Positions 1 to 8,685 of a stretch of DNA of 64,000 nt are shown here, in pieces; position 1 is the first letter of the stretch, and every line of letters starts with the position of its first letter. Source of the stretch: Bradyrhizobium sp. KBS0727 (lineage in GTDB: Bacteria > Pseudomonadota > Alphaproteobacteria > Rhizobiales > Xanthobacteraceae); the NCBI RefSeq assembly GCF_005937885.2, contig NZ_CP042176.1:2599501-2663500 (forward strand), written 5' to 3'. The position numbers and the translations under genes are program-made. The notes beneath the pieces were generated by a model, which was not told where the DNA came from, did not search any database, and saw nothing but the letters and a program-made list of their open reading frames with translations.

Positions 1-855
1 GCGCGCCAGCCCTCGCCAGTTCTCCAGCGGATCGATTAGTCGATACTGAAGAAACACACGCTCATAGATACGCTTGAGACCGGCTTTGTCGAGACCGAGC
101 GCGCCAGCGACACCTGCCGCATCCCATTGGCGCGCGAAAGCATACCATTCCCAATTGGAAAAATGGGAGAGTCCCATCGGAATCGTGACGTGGCGTTCGT
201 CGCCTTGTGTTTTTGGGTAATATCGGTCGGAGATAACTTGGCAGATGGCGCCTATCTCGACGCCCGAAACCAGCGTTTCCCGCGCGACGACGCGGGCAGC
301 GTACTCAGAAAGGTTGGACTTGAGCTGATCCCCCCATTCAGGATCGATTGTTGCGTCGTCACTAAGCGCCCACTCGATTTCGACGGTCGCGGTCAGAGCC
401 CGGAGCAGATGCTCGAGCTCAAAGATCTGAAATTGTGAATAGTAGCATTCGTGACGCCGGAGTTCCGTGTCGATCGTTGTTGAATGTGGCGATGTCTGAA
501 TCCGCGGGTCCCATGCATTTCCATGCTCCAACCAGCTCCGGATCACACGCTGACTGAAATCAAATCCTGCCAGCTCCGTTTGTATGGCGCCGTCCCAAGC
601 TTCGTCTTCGCCTACTTGCCCAAGATCACGGTAACGGCGACCATCATCCAGGTATTCCACCTTGTGCGGCACGTCGATTCGGTAGATGCGTAGCATAGGT
701 AGAAACAGGCCGAGCCGCTCCAGCCGACGCAGACGCTCAGCTCGCACATCCATCTTCCGAGCGCGGCAGAAGTCAACGAGACTGCCCAACGGCAATAACG
801 GACAAACGCGATAGGCCTCCCGGTCAACGAGGGTATTGAGTATTCCGTGCGGCAA
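1..855 (-). CDS. Unknown protein, truncated by the window edge
   Basis: An open frame on the minus strand enters from a stop at 919-921 and runs off the left edge without a stop. The most likely start is a TTG at 855 with an AGG about six bases upstream; in-frame ATGs lie at 753 and 696. The protein reads plausibly throughout: an N-terminal part of about 50 residues with a leucine/arginine-rich helix (AERLRRLERLGLF), then an acidic, aromatic-rich part (ICQVISDRYYPKTQG). I do not recognise the family. It is divergent from the DUF4238 gene, with about 290 bp between. The plus-strand frames across it are shadows. Coding is fairly sure, the start is not. Confidence 0.6.
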   Translation of the reverse strand, partial: MPHGILNTLVDREAYRVCPLLPLGSLVDFCRARKMDVRAERLRRLERLGLFLPMLRIYRIDVPHKVEYLDDGRRYRDLGQVGEDEAWDGAIQTELAGFDFSQRVIRSWLEHGNAWDPRIQTSPHSTTIDTELRRHECYYSQFQIFELEHLLRALTATVEIEWALSDDATIDPEWGDQLKSNLSEYAARVVARETLVSGVEIGAICQVISDRYYPKTQGDERHVTIPMGLSHFSNWEWYAFARQWDAAGVAGALGLDKAGLKRIYERVFLQYRLIDPLENWRGLAR

Positions 856-1143
856 GCACCACCTAAACTTTGCGACAATAAGGCGACCGCGCTTGGGAGC
901 TGCCGCAACACAACGAATCTAGTCCACAAATCATAGCAGATCTTTGTCAATCCCGCGGAGGAATGCAGCCGCCAGCTTCGCTGACCGGGCGCTCGTGCAC
1001 CGAGCCGCACCAACCGGGCGGCCTCGGTCTCTTTTTGCAAAGGTTGAGAATTGTGGCGTCGGGTATGGTATGTTGCTGACCTCCGCACACCACCGACGTT
1101 CAACGGTGGCTGCTTTCGCCGTTGAACTGTCTCTCTTGGCATC

Positions 1144-2079
1144 ATGAACACCCCGCGTAACCACCACTACGTGCCGCAGTTCTATCTGCGGAACTTTGCG
1201 TCTGATCCCGAGAAGAAAAAGGTTCGGACGCTCGCCAAAAGCGGCGAGTATGCCGTCTGGGCAGAGCGATCGATCGAAGGACTTGGCTTCGAACGCGACC
1301 TCTATGTGCATACCTATGCCGGTGTCCCGGTCTCGGTTGAGGACGAGATCAACCGCTCCATCGAGACGCCAATCTCAAAAAGCGACACCTGGGCCAAGAT
1401 TCAAAGCGGTCGTGCGGACGCCCTTGATCGATCCGACAAGCCGATCCTGTATGCTCTGGTCCGGCATCTCGAAGCGCGTACGCCGCACTACCTTGCCACG
1501 CAGCTGGAGCTTGCGCAGCTCGCCGCGCAGCCCGAAGGCGATATACCCTTTACGGACGAGGAGCGCGCATACTATGCGGAACTCCGCGCGAACGCAGATC
1601 TCACCAAGGAAATGTTCAATTATATGTCGGCCGCAACCGACTGGAGCGAGGCGGCCTATCGCGGGGCTGGTGTGACCGTCGTTCGCACGGCCAGCGCGTT
1701 TCGGACGTCAACCATCCCCGTTTTGGCAACCCGGGCTCCGGAGCATCCTGCGTTGCGGCTGCCGCTCCCCGGGATGGTGCCGTTCGCATATAACCTCGCC
1801 CTCAATCCAACGACACTTGTGAACCTGGTCCTCGCGGATTTCGATGATGCGTTTCTCAATGTCGAGCAGGGTGAGGATTTCCGGCTAGGCATGAACCGGC
1901 AGTTCGCCGGGCAATTTGGCCACTTCCCGCATGTCCGCCATATGATCACGGACGCCAACGACGAACTGGTCCAGGACATGATGTGGGCTTATTATCGCCT
2001 CGAAAAGTCCGATGGCCTGCGCATGGTCTTTCACCGGTCGACCGACTGGGCTTCTTCAGTCTCGAAGTCTGGCGGCTAG
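1144..2079 (+). CDS. DUF4238 domain-containing protein
   Basis: A 311-residue protein opening with the hallmark of DUF4238, HHYVPQFYLRNF at residues 7-18. DUF4238 proteins are soluble, of unknown biochemical function, and often occur in accessory islands. The length fits the family. No signal peptide or membrane segment is visible. It stands alone, divergent from the edge gene and followed by a tRNA-like remnant, so context gives no function. A role in host defence is possible from the company such genes often keep, but nothing here shows it. Confidence 0.85.
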   Translation: MNTPRNHHYVPQFYLRNFASDPEKKKVRTLAKSGEYAVWAERSIEGLGFERDLYVHTYAGVPVSVEDEINRSIETPISKSDTWAKIQSGRADALDRSDKPILYALVRHLEARTPHYLATQLELAQLAAQPEGDIPFTDEERAYYAELRANADLTKEMFNYMSAATDWSEAAYRGAGVTVVRTASAFRTSTIPVLATRAPEHPALRLPLPGMVPFAYNLALNPTTLVNLVLADFDDAFLNVEQGEDFRLGMNRQFAGQFGHFPHVRHMITDANDELVQDMMWAYYRLEKSDGLRMVFHRSTDWASSVSKSGG

Positions 2080-2151
2080 CAAGCCTGCCGCATCCTCCAG
2101 CGTTTATGAAAGACAGTCTATGCTCACCGCGCTGAGAATTGTTTAGACTAG

Positions 2152-2215
2152 CAATCCAAGCAGGATTCGAACCTGCAACCGGCGGAGTAGAATTCCGTTA
2201 ATCCATCCTGCTCCG
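2152..2215 (-). other. tRNA-like remnant (T arm and anticodon-arm-like part)
   Basis: On the minus strand, 2160-2176 forms a perfect T arm: stem GCAGG, loop TTCGAAT, stem CCTGC. Just 5' of it is a plausible anticodon arm with a four-pair stem and a TCT anticodon (2182-2200). I cannot build a D arm or a matching 5' acceptor strand, so this is not called as a working tRNA. It may be a decayed tRNA or the scar of an element that integrated at a tRNA. The frame across it translates to the usual tRNA artefact GCRFESC. Confidence 0.4.
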
Positions 2216-2478
2216 TGGAAAGTGCCAATCTACAGATATTCCACAACATTCGATTGGCGAACGTTTGTTCCTGGTGCACTTTCCCCGCGGGGGAGCAGCC
2301 GGTCCATCTCATTAGCGGACGTCCATCGGCATATCGCCGAATTCGGCTTTCGCGTCCGCACGCGTCGATATTCCCGTTGCTCTCGGCGAGTCGCTGGCGA
2401 GGCGGACGGCACACTTGTCGAGGCGTACGAGCAAGAGATTTGCACGCTGATTGATAGGATGGATTAGATCCAGTCCCT

Positions 2479-3414
2479 TCAGGCGCTCGGTGCCTCGGCG
2501 ATCGCGCCGAGTGTGTCGATCTCGGCGATCTTTTGAAACTCGATGAGATAATCCTGCTGGTGGTTCGTCAACCAACGAACAATTCGTTTGTTAGCAAGAA
2601 GCTTGGCTATATATCCGCGCGCCACCGTCAAATGTAGATTTTCGATACCGTAGCTATCCTCGACGGACTCGACTTGGGTTTGCAGCGCGGCTAGTTCCCG
2701 TTCCATGCGGGCAATCTGTTGACCCGAAGGTGTCGGGGTGCCGCCTCCCTTTCCCTTCTTGGTGACAACGAGCTGACTTTCTGGTGTGGCTGCCCGCAGC
2801 GCTCGGGCAAACATGACCGTAAAGTTGTTTTGACCAATCATGAGGTCGGCGGCTTCAATCTGACGAACAGCGGAGAGTTGACGTAGAATGTCAAACACCT
2901 TCATCGAACAAGGTGTATCTTTTAGCATTTCAGCGGCTTCGGAACTGATCCCTTCCAGTAGTCGGAATTTCCGCAGAACAGACAAGACCTGAAGGTTTAA
3001 GGCGTTTGCAATGTCAGCGGATGAGACACCGCGCTCCATGGCGCGTGCGATCATCCGATGCTCCTGGATCGGGGGTATGCGGTTGACACGTTTGTTATAG
3101 GTATAGGTGTCGTCGTCAGTGGCCAGCAAGCATTCGACCTCAGCGATGCCCAGTTCTTTGAGTACCTCTATCCGCAGATGGCCATCGAGAAGGAACCACG
3201 TTCCTAGATTCGTTGGGTCTGCCATGACGACTGGAGCTTCGATCAAGCCGATCGCCTTGATAGAACTCAAAATCTGCGCATAGGTCCGGCTCGCTCTGGC
3301 GCCATCCGGCAACGTTTTAAGCGAAACGATTGCTGACACAGGGATGGTCAGGAAGTTTCGCTCAAAAGCCAAACGAATATTGCCATCCTCCCGGCCTTCC
3401 GGTGCATCAGCCAT
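2479..3414 (-). CDS. ParB-like protein with RepB C-terminal domain
   Basis: About 311 residues. An N-terminal ParB-type domain contains the WFLLDGHLRIEVLKELG stretch in place of the canonical GERR box, followed by helices (EHRMIARAMERGVSSADIANAL) typical of the HTH part of plasmid-partition RepB proteins. The ATG at 3414 is chosen because GGGAGGTG lies six bases upstream; it overlaps the preceding ParB gene by eight bases, so the two are translationally coupled. The family binds DNA and normally works in segregation. Here it is the last gene of a recombinase operon with no ParA, so a regulatory or recombination-accessory role is more likely (inference). Confidence 0.85.
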   Translation of the reverse strand: MADAPEGREDGNIRLAFERNFLTIPVSAIVSLKTLPDGARASRTYAQILSSIKAIGLIEAPVVMADPTNLGTWFLLDGHLRIEVLKELGIAEVECLLATDDDTYTYNKRVNRIPPIQEHRMIARAMERGVSSADIANALNLQVLSVLRKFRLLEGISSEAAEMLKDTPCSMKVFDILRQLSAVRQIEAADLMIGQNNFTVMFARALRAATPESQLVVTKKGKGGGTPTPSGQQIARMERELAALQTQVESVEDSYGIENLHLTVARGYIAKLLANKRIVRWLTNHQQDYLIEFQKIAEIDTLGAIAEAPSA

Positions 3415-4306
3415 GATCACCTCCCGATACGCGGGCGGCAAGCGCCCGAGGCATCGTCGATAGTCCTTCCGCTCGCAGCAGGTTTATGAAGCTGTCATCA
3501 GCGAGCAACTCCTTCAGCGCCTCAACAAGGAAGAGAAGCCGGGTCTGGGCGAAGTCCGATTTCTTGACCAGCAAGCGCTGTTTTTCGGCTTCACGTTGAT
3601 AAACCTGCATAAGATCACTGGCCGTCATCCGTCGGCTGATAGTCTTTCGCCCCAGACGCCCAACCGGCAATCCCTTGCCCTGAGTCCGTAGCCGCATGTC
3701 GAGCATACGCCGAACGGCAGCAAGTTTCTTACCTCTTAGTTGACCGGTTTCATAAGCATCAAGGAGCAGATTTTGGGCAAGTTCCGTCTCCGCCTTGGAG
3801 ATCTCCATCGCCAGTGTAATCGGTATGAGGCCAGTCTCGACCGCGGCGACCAAACGCTCCTCGCCGCGCTCGAGGAGCGAGGCAATCATATTGACCCAGG
3901 ATGAACCAACTCCAATCTTTTCGGCGATAACCGTGTCGTTATAACCGCGCGATCGGAGAGCGCTGATCTCCCGCATGAGGTCAATCGGGCGCGGCGTGCG
4001 TCGTGCGATATTTTCGACGAGGCTCATCACCAGACATTCGCTCTCGCTGGCCTCGATCACGACGGCCGGGATCTCGGTCTGACCGAGCATTTGGAAGGCT
4101 TCTAGTCGACCTTCCCCGCAGACGAGATCATATCTGGGGCCACCGATCCCATCGCGGCGGCTCACCGTGATCGGGCGCTTCAGGCCAATCGCTTCGATGT
4201 TGTTCACGATCTCCCGATGCTGGCGCTTGTTGCGCGCGCGAGGATTTAGAACGGTAATCCGGGAGATGGGAATCATCTCAATCCGTTTTTGATGAACAGC
4301 GGGCAT
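3407..4306 (-). CDS. ParB/RepB/Spo0J family protein
   Basis: A 299-residue ParB-family protein. The N-terminal domain (about 10-100) has PITVSRRDG and the nucleotide-binding-type box CGEGRLEAFQMLG, then SLVENIARRTPRPIDLMREI, typical of ParB before the HTH domain (about 110-170, GYNDTVIAEKIGVGSSWVNMI). The C-terminal third is basic and helical. It starts inside the recombinase stop codon (ATGA overlap at 4303-4306) and overlaps the next gene, so three genes form one coupled operon. The arrangement recombinase, ParB, RepB-like, without ParA, suggests DNA-binding partners of the recombinase rather than a partition system (inference). Confidence 0.88.
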   Translation of the reverse strand: MPAVHQKRIEMIPISRITVLNPRARNKRQHREIVNNIEAIGLKRPITVSRRDGIGGPRYDLVCGEGRLEAFQMLGQTEIPAVVIEASESECLVMSLVENIARRTPRPIDLMREISALRSRGYNDTVIAEKIGVGSSWVNMIASLLERGEERLVAAVETGLIPITLAMEISKAETELAQNLLLDAYETGQLRGKKLAAVRRMLDMRLRTQGKGLPVGRLGRKTISRRMTASDLMQVYQREAEKQRLLVKKSDFAQTRLLFLVEALKELLADDSFINLLRAEGLSTMPRALAARVSGGDHG

Positions 4307-5955
4307 CAGGCCGCCTCCGAAAGCGCGATAGGCGTTGCGAGTTCATAAAGAAGAGCGAGATCATCGAAGCGGTAAGCGTCGAGACCAAAGGCATTGTCCT
4401 CGGTCAGTCGCAAATGTTTGGAGATCATATCGATGCGCGGGAAAAGGTAGTAGTCGAGCGGCGCACGATTGGTGCCGTTCATGCGGACGACGATCGTGAC
4501 GTCAGGCGCAAGCGACGTGTCGAACCGTAGTTTCCAGCGCAAAAGCCCGGTCGCTGTCGCGCAACATCGAGCCACGACCACTGAGAGGCTGAACTCACCG
4601 TTGACGACCACACGGTCGGTCTGGAGATCTTGCCAGGCATTGCTGCCGGTGGTGCGCAATCCATCGAGCATCTCGCGCAGAATCGTGGGATAGAGTTTAC
4701 GCAACTCACGATTGATTTCGACATAGCGATAATCGCGATCTGGTGTGAATCCAACCATGCGATAGGCCCGAAGCAGATTGCCGAATCGGGTACTATAAGC
4801 GCTGCTTGATGGTAGAGCGTCGCATTCGTCGATGATTATTCCCGAAAGCAAGCCCTTCTGTTGATAGAGCCCCCTCAACGATTGCAGCATCTCCTCGTCG
4901 CTCAAGCGGAATGAGCGTGCATTGATTATGGTTTTGGCCGCCTCGAACAGTTTGCGCTCGACGATGGCGTCGAACGCATCGTGCGCCTTGATCCACATCT
5001 CAGGTTCGTTCCGGACGCGCTTCTTTTTCAGCTTAAAGGAACGGCGGTTCCATACGTTGTCGCCGGCGTATTTCTCATTGATAAGAAGCTGATGGACTGT
5101 GCCCCGGGTCCAGGAGCGTCCAAGGTCGGTCTGAATGCCCTGTTCATTGAGTTCGGCCGCGATGTCAGCCTCGCTACTTCCTTGATTGACGAAGGCCTGA
5201 TAGATTTTGCGGACTAGATGGACTTCTTCCACGGGACCAAGGGTCAGGATCACCCGGTCGGTCTGGATGCTCTTATGCTCGCCGCGTCCAAGAACTCCTT
5301 TGATCGCGCCGTGTTCGTCGATCAAGGTCCGCCGTAGGCCGAAGCCCGCTGGGCCTCCTTGCCGGTAGCCCTTTTCGATCAGTCGCCCCTGGCCAGCGAA
5401 TACCTTAGTAGATAGCTCGCGGCTATATTCGCCGGCCATCGCGCGCTTGACGCCTTTGACGATGGTCGAGATCGGGCTGCCGTCGTTGTCGAACTGCTCG
5501 GCGCAATATTCGACGGCAATGCCCGCACGCCGGCAGATGTATTCATAGTAGGCGCTTTCGTCAGCATCCTGAAATCGACCCCAGCGGCTGATGTCGTAGA
5601 CGAGAACCAATGTGAAGTTAATACTGCCGGCTTGGACATCCTCGATGAGCTGCCTCAGCGCATCACGTCCCTCGATCTTCAGGCCGCTTTTCCCAGCGTC
5701 AGTATAGGTTCGAACAATCTTGATTCCACGAGCTTCGGCATATTGCTTGATCGCGTCGGATTGATTTTCTGTCGAATACTTTTGATGGTCCGTCGACATG
5801 CGGACGTATTCAGCTGCCCGAATAAGATGCTCCGGTTGTTCCGACCGATTATCGTCGTAGAATATCCGGCTCGTCACATCTCGCGCTTCCTGATTCCCGA
5901 CTGGGGTGCTCCGGGCGATTTTTCGCCGCAGCACATAACGGGCCTCTGCTGCCAT
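4306..5955 (-). CDS. Large serine recombinase
   Basis: 549 residues. The resolvase domain starts near residue 47; the catalytic serine is S54 in YVRMSTDHQ, followed by TENQ and the DAGKSGL and YDISRWGR motifs of large serine recombinases. The recombinase domain (about 200-320) has GGPAGFGLRR and NEKYAGDNVWNRR. Unlike most of the family I see no paired-cysteine zinc ribbon; the last 180 residues form a separate domain beginning LLSGIIIDECDALPSSSAY. Such enzymes integrate or excise elements at att sites or invert DNA. It heads an operon with two ParB-like genes and is divergent, 39 bp away, from a putative regulator. Substrate sites are not identified. Confidence 0.9.
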   Translation of the reverse strand: MAAEARYVLRRKIARSTPVGNQEARDVTSRIFYDDNRSEQPEHLIRAAEYVRMSTDHQKYSTENQSDAIKQYAEARGIKIVRTYTDAGKSGLKIEGRDALRQLIEDVQAGSINFTLVLVYDISRWGRFQDADESAYYEYICRRAGIAVEYCAEQFDNDGSPISTIVKGVKRAMAGEYSRELSTKVFAGQGRLIEKGYRQGGPAGFGLRRTLIDEHGAIKGVLGRGEHKSIQTDRVILTLGPVEEVHLVRKIYQAFVNQGSSEADIAAELNEQGIQTDLGRSWTRGTVHQLLINEKYAGDNVWNRRSFKLKKKRVRNEPEMWIKAHDAFDAIVERKLFEAAKTIINARSFRLSDEEMLQSLRGLYQQKGLLSGIIIDECDALPSSSAYSTRFGNLLRAYRMVGFTPDRDYRYVEINRELRKLYPTILREMLDGLRTTGSNAWQDLQTDRVVVNGEFSLSVVVARCCATATGLLRWKLRFDTSLAPDVTIVVRMNGTNRAPLDYYLFPRIDMISKHLRLTEDNAFGLDAYRFDDLALLYELATPIALSEAA

Positions 5956-5994
5956 TCCTTACAGAATCCAGTCTAACTGCGGAGGAAACGGAAG

Positions 5995-6645
5995 ATGTTG
6001 CCGAAAAAGGGCAGGAAATTACCGCTATGGACGGGCGTTCTCGGTGGGCGCGCAACCTACGCTCGGACCATTGCTGACCTACTGCACAAGGAGCACGGCG
6101 ATAGCCATCGCTCGATCAAACAGCTCATGCGTCAAACCGATGCGAGTGAAAGAACCGTTAAGCATTGGCTCTCCGCACAGCATGGCCCGGATACGGTATA
6201 TTTCCTGCGTCTCGTAGTCTCGTCGCGCATCATCAGGGCTTTCGTACTCGGATTGATCGAAAGCCCTGCGGCGAACCCGTTATCCGATCCGGTGGATCGG
6301 TTCTCGCTCGCGGCAGCCAGGAAAGCATATGTCGCTGGCGAAGCCGCTGGCGGAAGGTCAGCAACAGATACACAAAAAAATGTCTCTGAAAATGTCTCCA
6401 AACATGTCCCTATAAATGTCCCTGATCCAGTCGAACTGAGTGAACGACAACGCTGGTTCCTGATCCGTGTCGCTGAGGGAGGTCGGTGCAGCGCTAAGGA
6501 GATTGTGGCGAAATGGGGGGTAAGCCTGAAAACTGCACGCCGGGATATTGGCGCTCTTCAGAAAGCGCAACTCCTTGAGTATGTCGGATCACGCAGAAAG
6601 GGGCGATATCGGCGGAAAATGACCACATACACGTCGTTACTGTGA
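5995..6645 (+). CDS. Two-HTH DNA-binding protein, probable regulator
   Basis: 216 residues. An N-terminal helix-turn-helix is suggested by TDASERTVKHWLSAQHGPD (about 43-61), and a C-terminal winged helix by CSAKEIVAKWGVSLKTARRDIGALQKAQLL (about 165-195). The two are joined by a linker carrying four 12-bp tandem repeats (6376-6423) that encode a repeated NV(S/P) pattern. The start ATG has GGAGGAAACGGAAG before it. It lies divergent from the recombinase operon with only 39 bp between, so it probably controls that operon and itself from a shared promoter region (inference). No family name recognised. Confidence 0.7.
   Translation: MLPKKGRKLPLWTGVLGGRATYARTIADLLHKEHGDSHRSIKQLMRQTDASERTVKHWLSAQHGPDTVYFLRLVVSSRIIRAFVLGLIESPAANPLSDPVDRFSLAAARKAYVAGEAAGGRSATDTQKNVSENVSKHVPINVPDPVELSERQRWFLIRVAEGGRCSAKEIVAKWGVSLKTARRDIGALQKAQLLEYVGSRRKGRYRRKMTTYTSLL
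6376..6423 (+). repeat. Four 12-bp tandem repeats within the HTH gene
   Basis: Units at 6376, 6388, 6400 and 6412 share the core AATGTCYCY and keep frame, encoding KNVS, ENVS, KHVP and INVP in the interdomain linker. Confidence 0.8.
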
Positions 6646-6847
6646 TGGCCTTGGGCTTCGTCGATGATGAGCCGGACTAAGGCATCGTTGGTCGTTGACC
6701 TTCGTCCAACGCTGAACGGATGCTCTCGCTCCGGTGAATTGCCTTCTTGCGGTCGGTAATATCTAACGAGCACTAAACTCTCTGGTGCTTGCCCCCGCCT
6801 GCCTATCAAAATTACATAGAAATTTCAATTGCGTAAGGTTCGCAGTT

Positions 6848-7080
6848 TTATTCTGAATGGCGCGCCATGTCGTACAAAACTCGTACAAAACGACGAATTT
6901 TTCCGTTCTCGGTCTGGTAGCAGGGATGTCGTGCCTGATTTTTGATCCGTTGGACCAGAAAGTCCAGGAAGACACGGATCCGGAGCGGCAGGAGCCCCCT
7001 TGCCCGAGATAGACAGCATGCAGTTCGTCGATGTTGTCGGGATTGAGAGCCTCAAGCGACAAGCCGATGCGCGGCGATAA
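6848..7080 (-). pseudogene. LysR-type regulator C-terminal remnant, frameshifted
   Basis: On the minus strand the reading LHAVYLGQG (about 7025-7000) changes frame and continues as LLPLRIRVFLDFLVQRI before a stop at 6848. Together these match the conserved end of LysR effector domains (HAVY-G-R-LP-R-R-FLDFL). Only the last 60-70 residues remain and the frame is broken, so this is a decayed gene. The N-terminal part is not found on the far side of cassette A, so insertion into an intact LysR gene is not demonstrated. Confidence 0.7.
6870..6891. repeat. 11-bp perfect tandem repeat
   Basis: TCGTACAAAAC occurs twice head to tail at 6870-6880 and 6881-6891, inside the LysR remnant. Function unknown. 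Confidence 0.8.
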
Positions 7081-7081
7081 A

Positions 7082-7109
7082 CGTAGCGGAGCCGGTGGGC
7101 TCCGCTACG
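7082..7109 (-). terminator. 12-bp hairpin downstream of recombinase A
   Basis: CGTAGCGGAGCC and GGCTCCGCTACG pair perfectly around a GGTG loop, 55 bp past the recombinase stop. The T tract on the minus strand is weak (GTTTAT), so termination is likely but not certain. Confidence 0.6.
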
Positions 7110-7164
7110 GTTACAAAAGAGCCGATCAGCGGATTAGCGGGGATAGATTCGACGACGCCTGAGC

Positions 7165-8685
7165 TCAACCGATCGATTGCCGCTGTTCTCGCCAGGACAG
7201 AGACATGGTCTTAGGGATCTGTTTGAGCCGAATAGGCGTATTGTCGTGCAAAGCGGCTCTCGCTATCTCGGGCGCGAGAAAAGCGAGCCTGAGGCCCTGC
7301 CGAATAACCTTTGGGTTATAACCTGCAGCAACAGCGAGACTTTCGATTGATGTGTGATGACCCCCGGCGAGCTGGCCGAGCCAAGCCCGAGCTCTGACAA
7401 TTGCCTTTATCAGTTTCGGGTCGGCGTTTGTTTCGGATGAAACAAACTGGACATGCATTTCATCTTTTGGCTTGGACGCCCAAGGGATTTCAATCGGGCG
7501 TCTGTTGCCCCTCGTGTCTGTCAAAGTGATCTGAATTTTTCCGGCAGACACTGTGACGCGCTGGATACGTTCAAACATCTGGTCAACCGCAATATCGGTT
7601 TCTCCTGCATCGAGTCTCTTCCGAAGTTCCATTTCGACGAGATTTTCGATCTCCTGTGCCGAGATCCGCCTGACCGACCCCGCGGCGTGCTTTCGCCCCC
7701 GTAAGGCGGTGCTGATATAGAACCGGTATCGCACGCCATTCTTGTTCGAAAACGTCGGTCCCATCCGGTTGCCCTTATCGTCGAATAGCTTGCCCTTGAG
7801 AAGGGCGCCGCTCTCTGAGAATTTCGTACCGCGCCTGACGTTATTTTCCTTGAGCAGCCCCTGCACCTGGTCAAAGGTCTCGCGGTCCAGGATTGCGGCA
7901 TGCTCCCCCTTGAACCATTTGCCGCCGTGATGGGTCTCGCCAAGATAAATGCGGTTCTTCAAGAAATGGGCGAGGGGACCATAGGTGAAGGGAATGCCTC
8001 CGTTATACTTGGCAACCCTGGTATTGCGCCGCTTGGTGACAATACGCCGCCGATCTAGTTCGGCGACGAGTTTGCCGAAGGACCGCAGTTCGAGATACTG
8101 CTGGAAAATGGTCCGGACGGTTTGAGCCTCGCCCTTGTTGATGACGAGCTTCTTGTCCCGGGCTTCGTAACCCAAAGGCACGGTGCCGCCCGTCCATTTG
8201 CCTTTTTTGCGGGACGCCGCCACCTTGTCTCTGACCCGTTCGGACGCCAGTTCTCGCTCAAACTGGGCAAAGGACAGCAGGACGTTGAGAGTCAAGCGGC
8301 CCATGGAGGTGGTCGTATTAAACTGCTGGGTCACCGCCACGAACGAAATCGAGCGGGCATCGAAGGTCTCCACCAGCTTTGCGAAATCCGCCAGTGACCG
8401 GGTCAGTCGATCGATCTTGTAGACCACCACGACATCGATTTTGCCGACCGTGATGTCAGCTAGCAGCCGCTTGAGGGCAGGGCGGTCGAGATTGCCGCCG
8501 GAATAGGCAGGATCGTCATAATGCTGCGGCAGGAGCCGCCAGCCTTGTGAAGCCTGGCTCTTGATATAGGCCTCGCAAGCCTCCCGTTGGGCGTCAAGGG
8601 AATTGAACTCCTGGTCCAGTCCGTGCTCGGTCGATTTGCGGGTATAGATGGCGCAGCGAAGCGGCCTGACTGAATCAGCCGGCAT
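7165..8685 (-). CDS. Serine recombinase of cassette A
   Basis: About 506 residues. Resolvase domain with catalytic S18 in IYTRKST, then NSLDAQREACEAYI, YSGGNLDRPALKRLL and VYKIDRLTRSLADF; recombinase domain around PLGYEARDKKL and HFLKNRIYLGE; a C-terminal part with RYRFYIS and a terminal helix-rich segment. ATG 8685 is preferred over 8703 because GGAGGC stands seven bases before it. The gene overlaps the end of DUF2924, and DUF3489 lies further upstream; this trio recurs at 47.9-50.2 kb. Such enzymes catalyse site-specific integration or excision. The close similarity to the copy at 47905 over the whole length shows a shared origin. Confidence 0.93.
   Translation of the reverse strand: MPADSVRPLRCAIYTRKSTEHGLDQEFNSLDAQREACEAYIKSQASQGWRLLPQHYDDPAYSGGNLDRPALKRLLADITVGKIDVVVVYKIDRLTRSLADFAKLVETFDARSISFVAVTQQFNTTTSMGRLTLNVLLSFAQFERELASERVRDKVAASRKKGKWTGGTVPLGYEARDKKLVINKGEAQTVRTIFQQYLELRSFGKLVAELDRRRIVTKRRNTRVAKYNGGIPFTYGPLAHFLKNRIYLGETHHGGKWFKGEHAAILDRETFDQVQGLLKENNVRRGTKFSESGALLKGKLFDDKGNRMGPTFSNKNGVRYRFYISTALRGRKHAAGSVRRISAQEIENLVEMELRKRLDAGETDIAVDQMFERIQRVTVSAGKIQITLTDTRGNRRPIEIPWASKPKDEMHVQFVSSETNADPKLIKAIVRARAWLGQLAGGHHTSIESLAVAAGYNPKVIRQGLRLAFLAPEIARAALHDNTPIRLKQIPKTMSLSWREQRQSIG

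Noticed and set aside
127-1151. Several open frames on both strands (127-438 +, 484-693 +, 612-1151 -)
   Set aside because: They lie over the edge gene on the minus strand (1-855) or its upstream region and do not read like proteins; the long minus frame without a stop does.
2148-2414. An 88-residue minus-strand frame ending GCRFESCLDC
   Set aside because: This ending is the usual translation of a tRNA T arm; the DNA is tRNA-like, not coding.
2479-4306. A plasmid partition and replication locus
   Set aside because: There are ParB/RepB-like genes but no ParA and no replication initiator; the operon is led by a recombinase.
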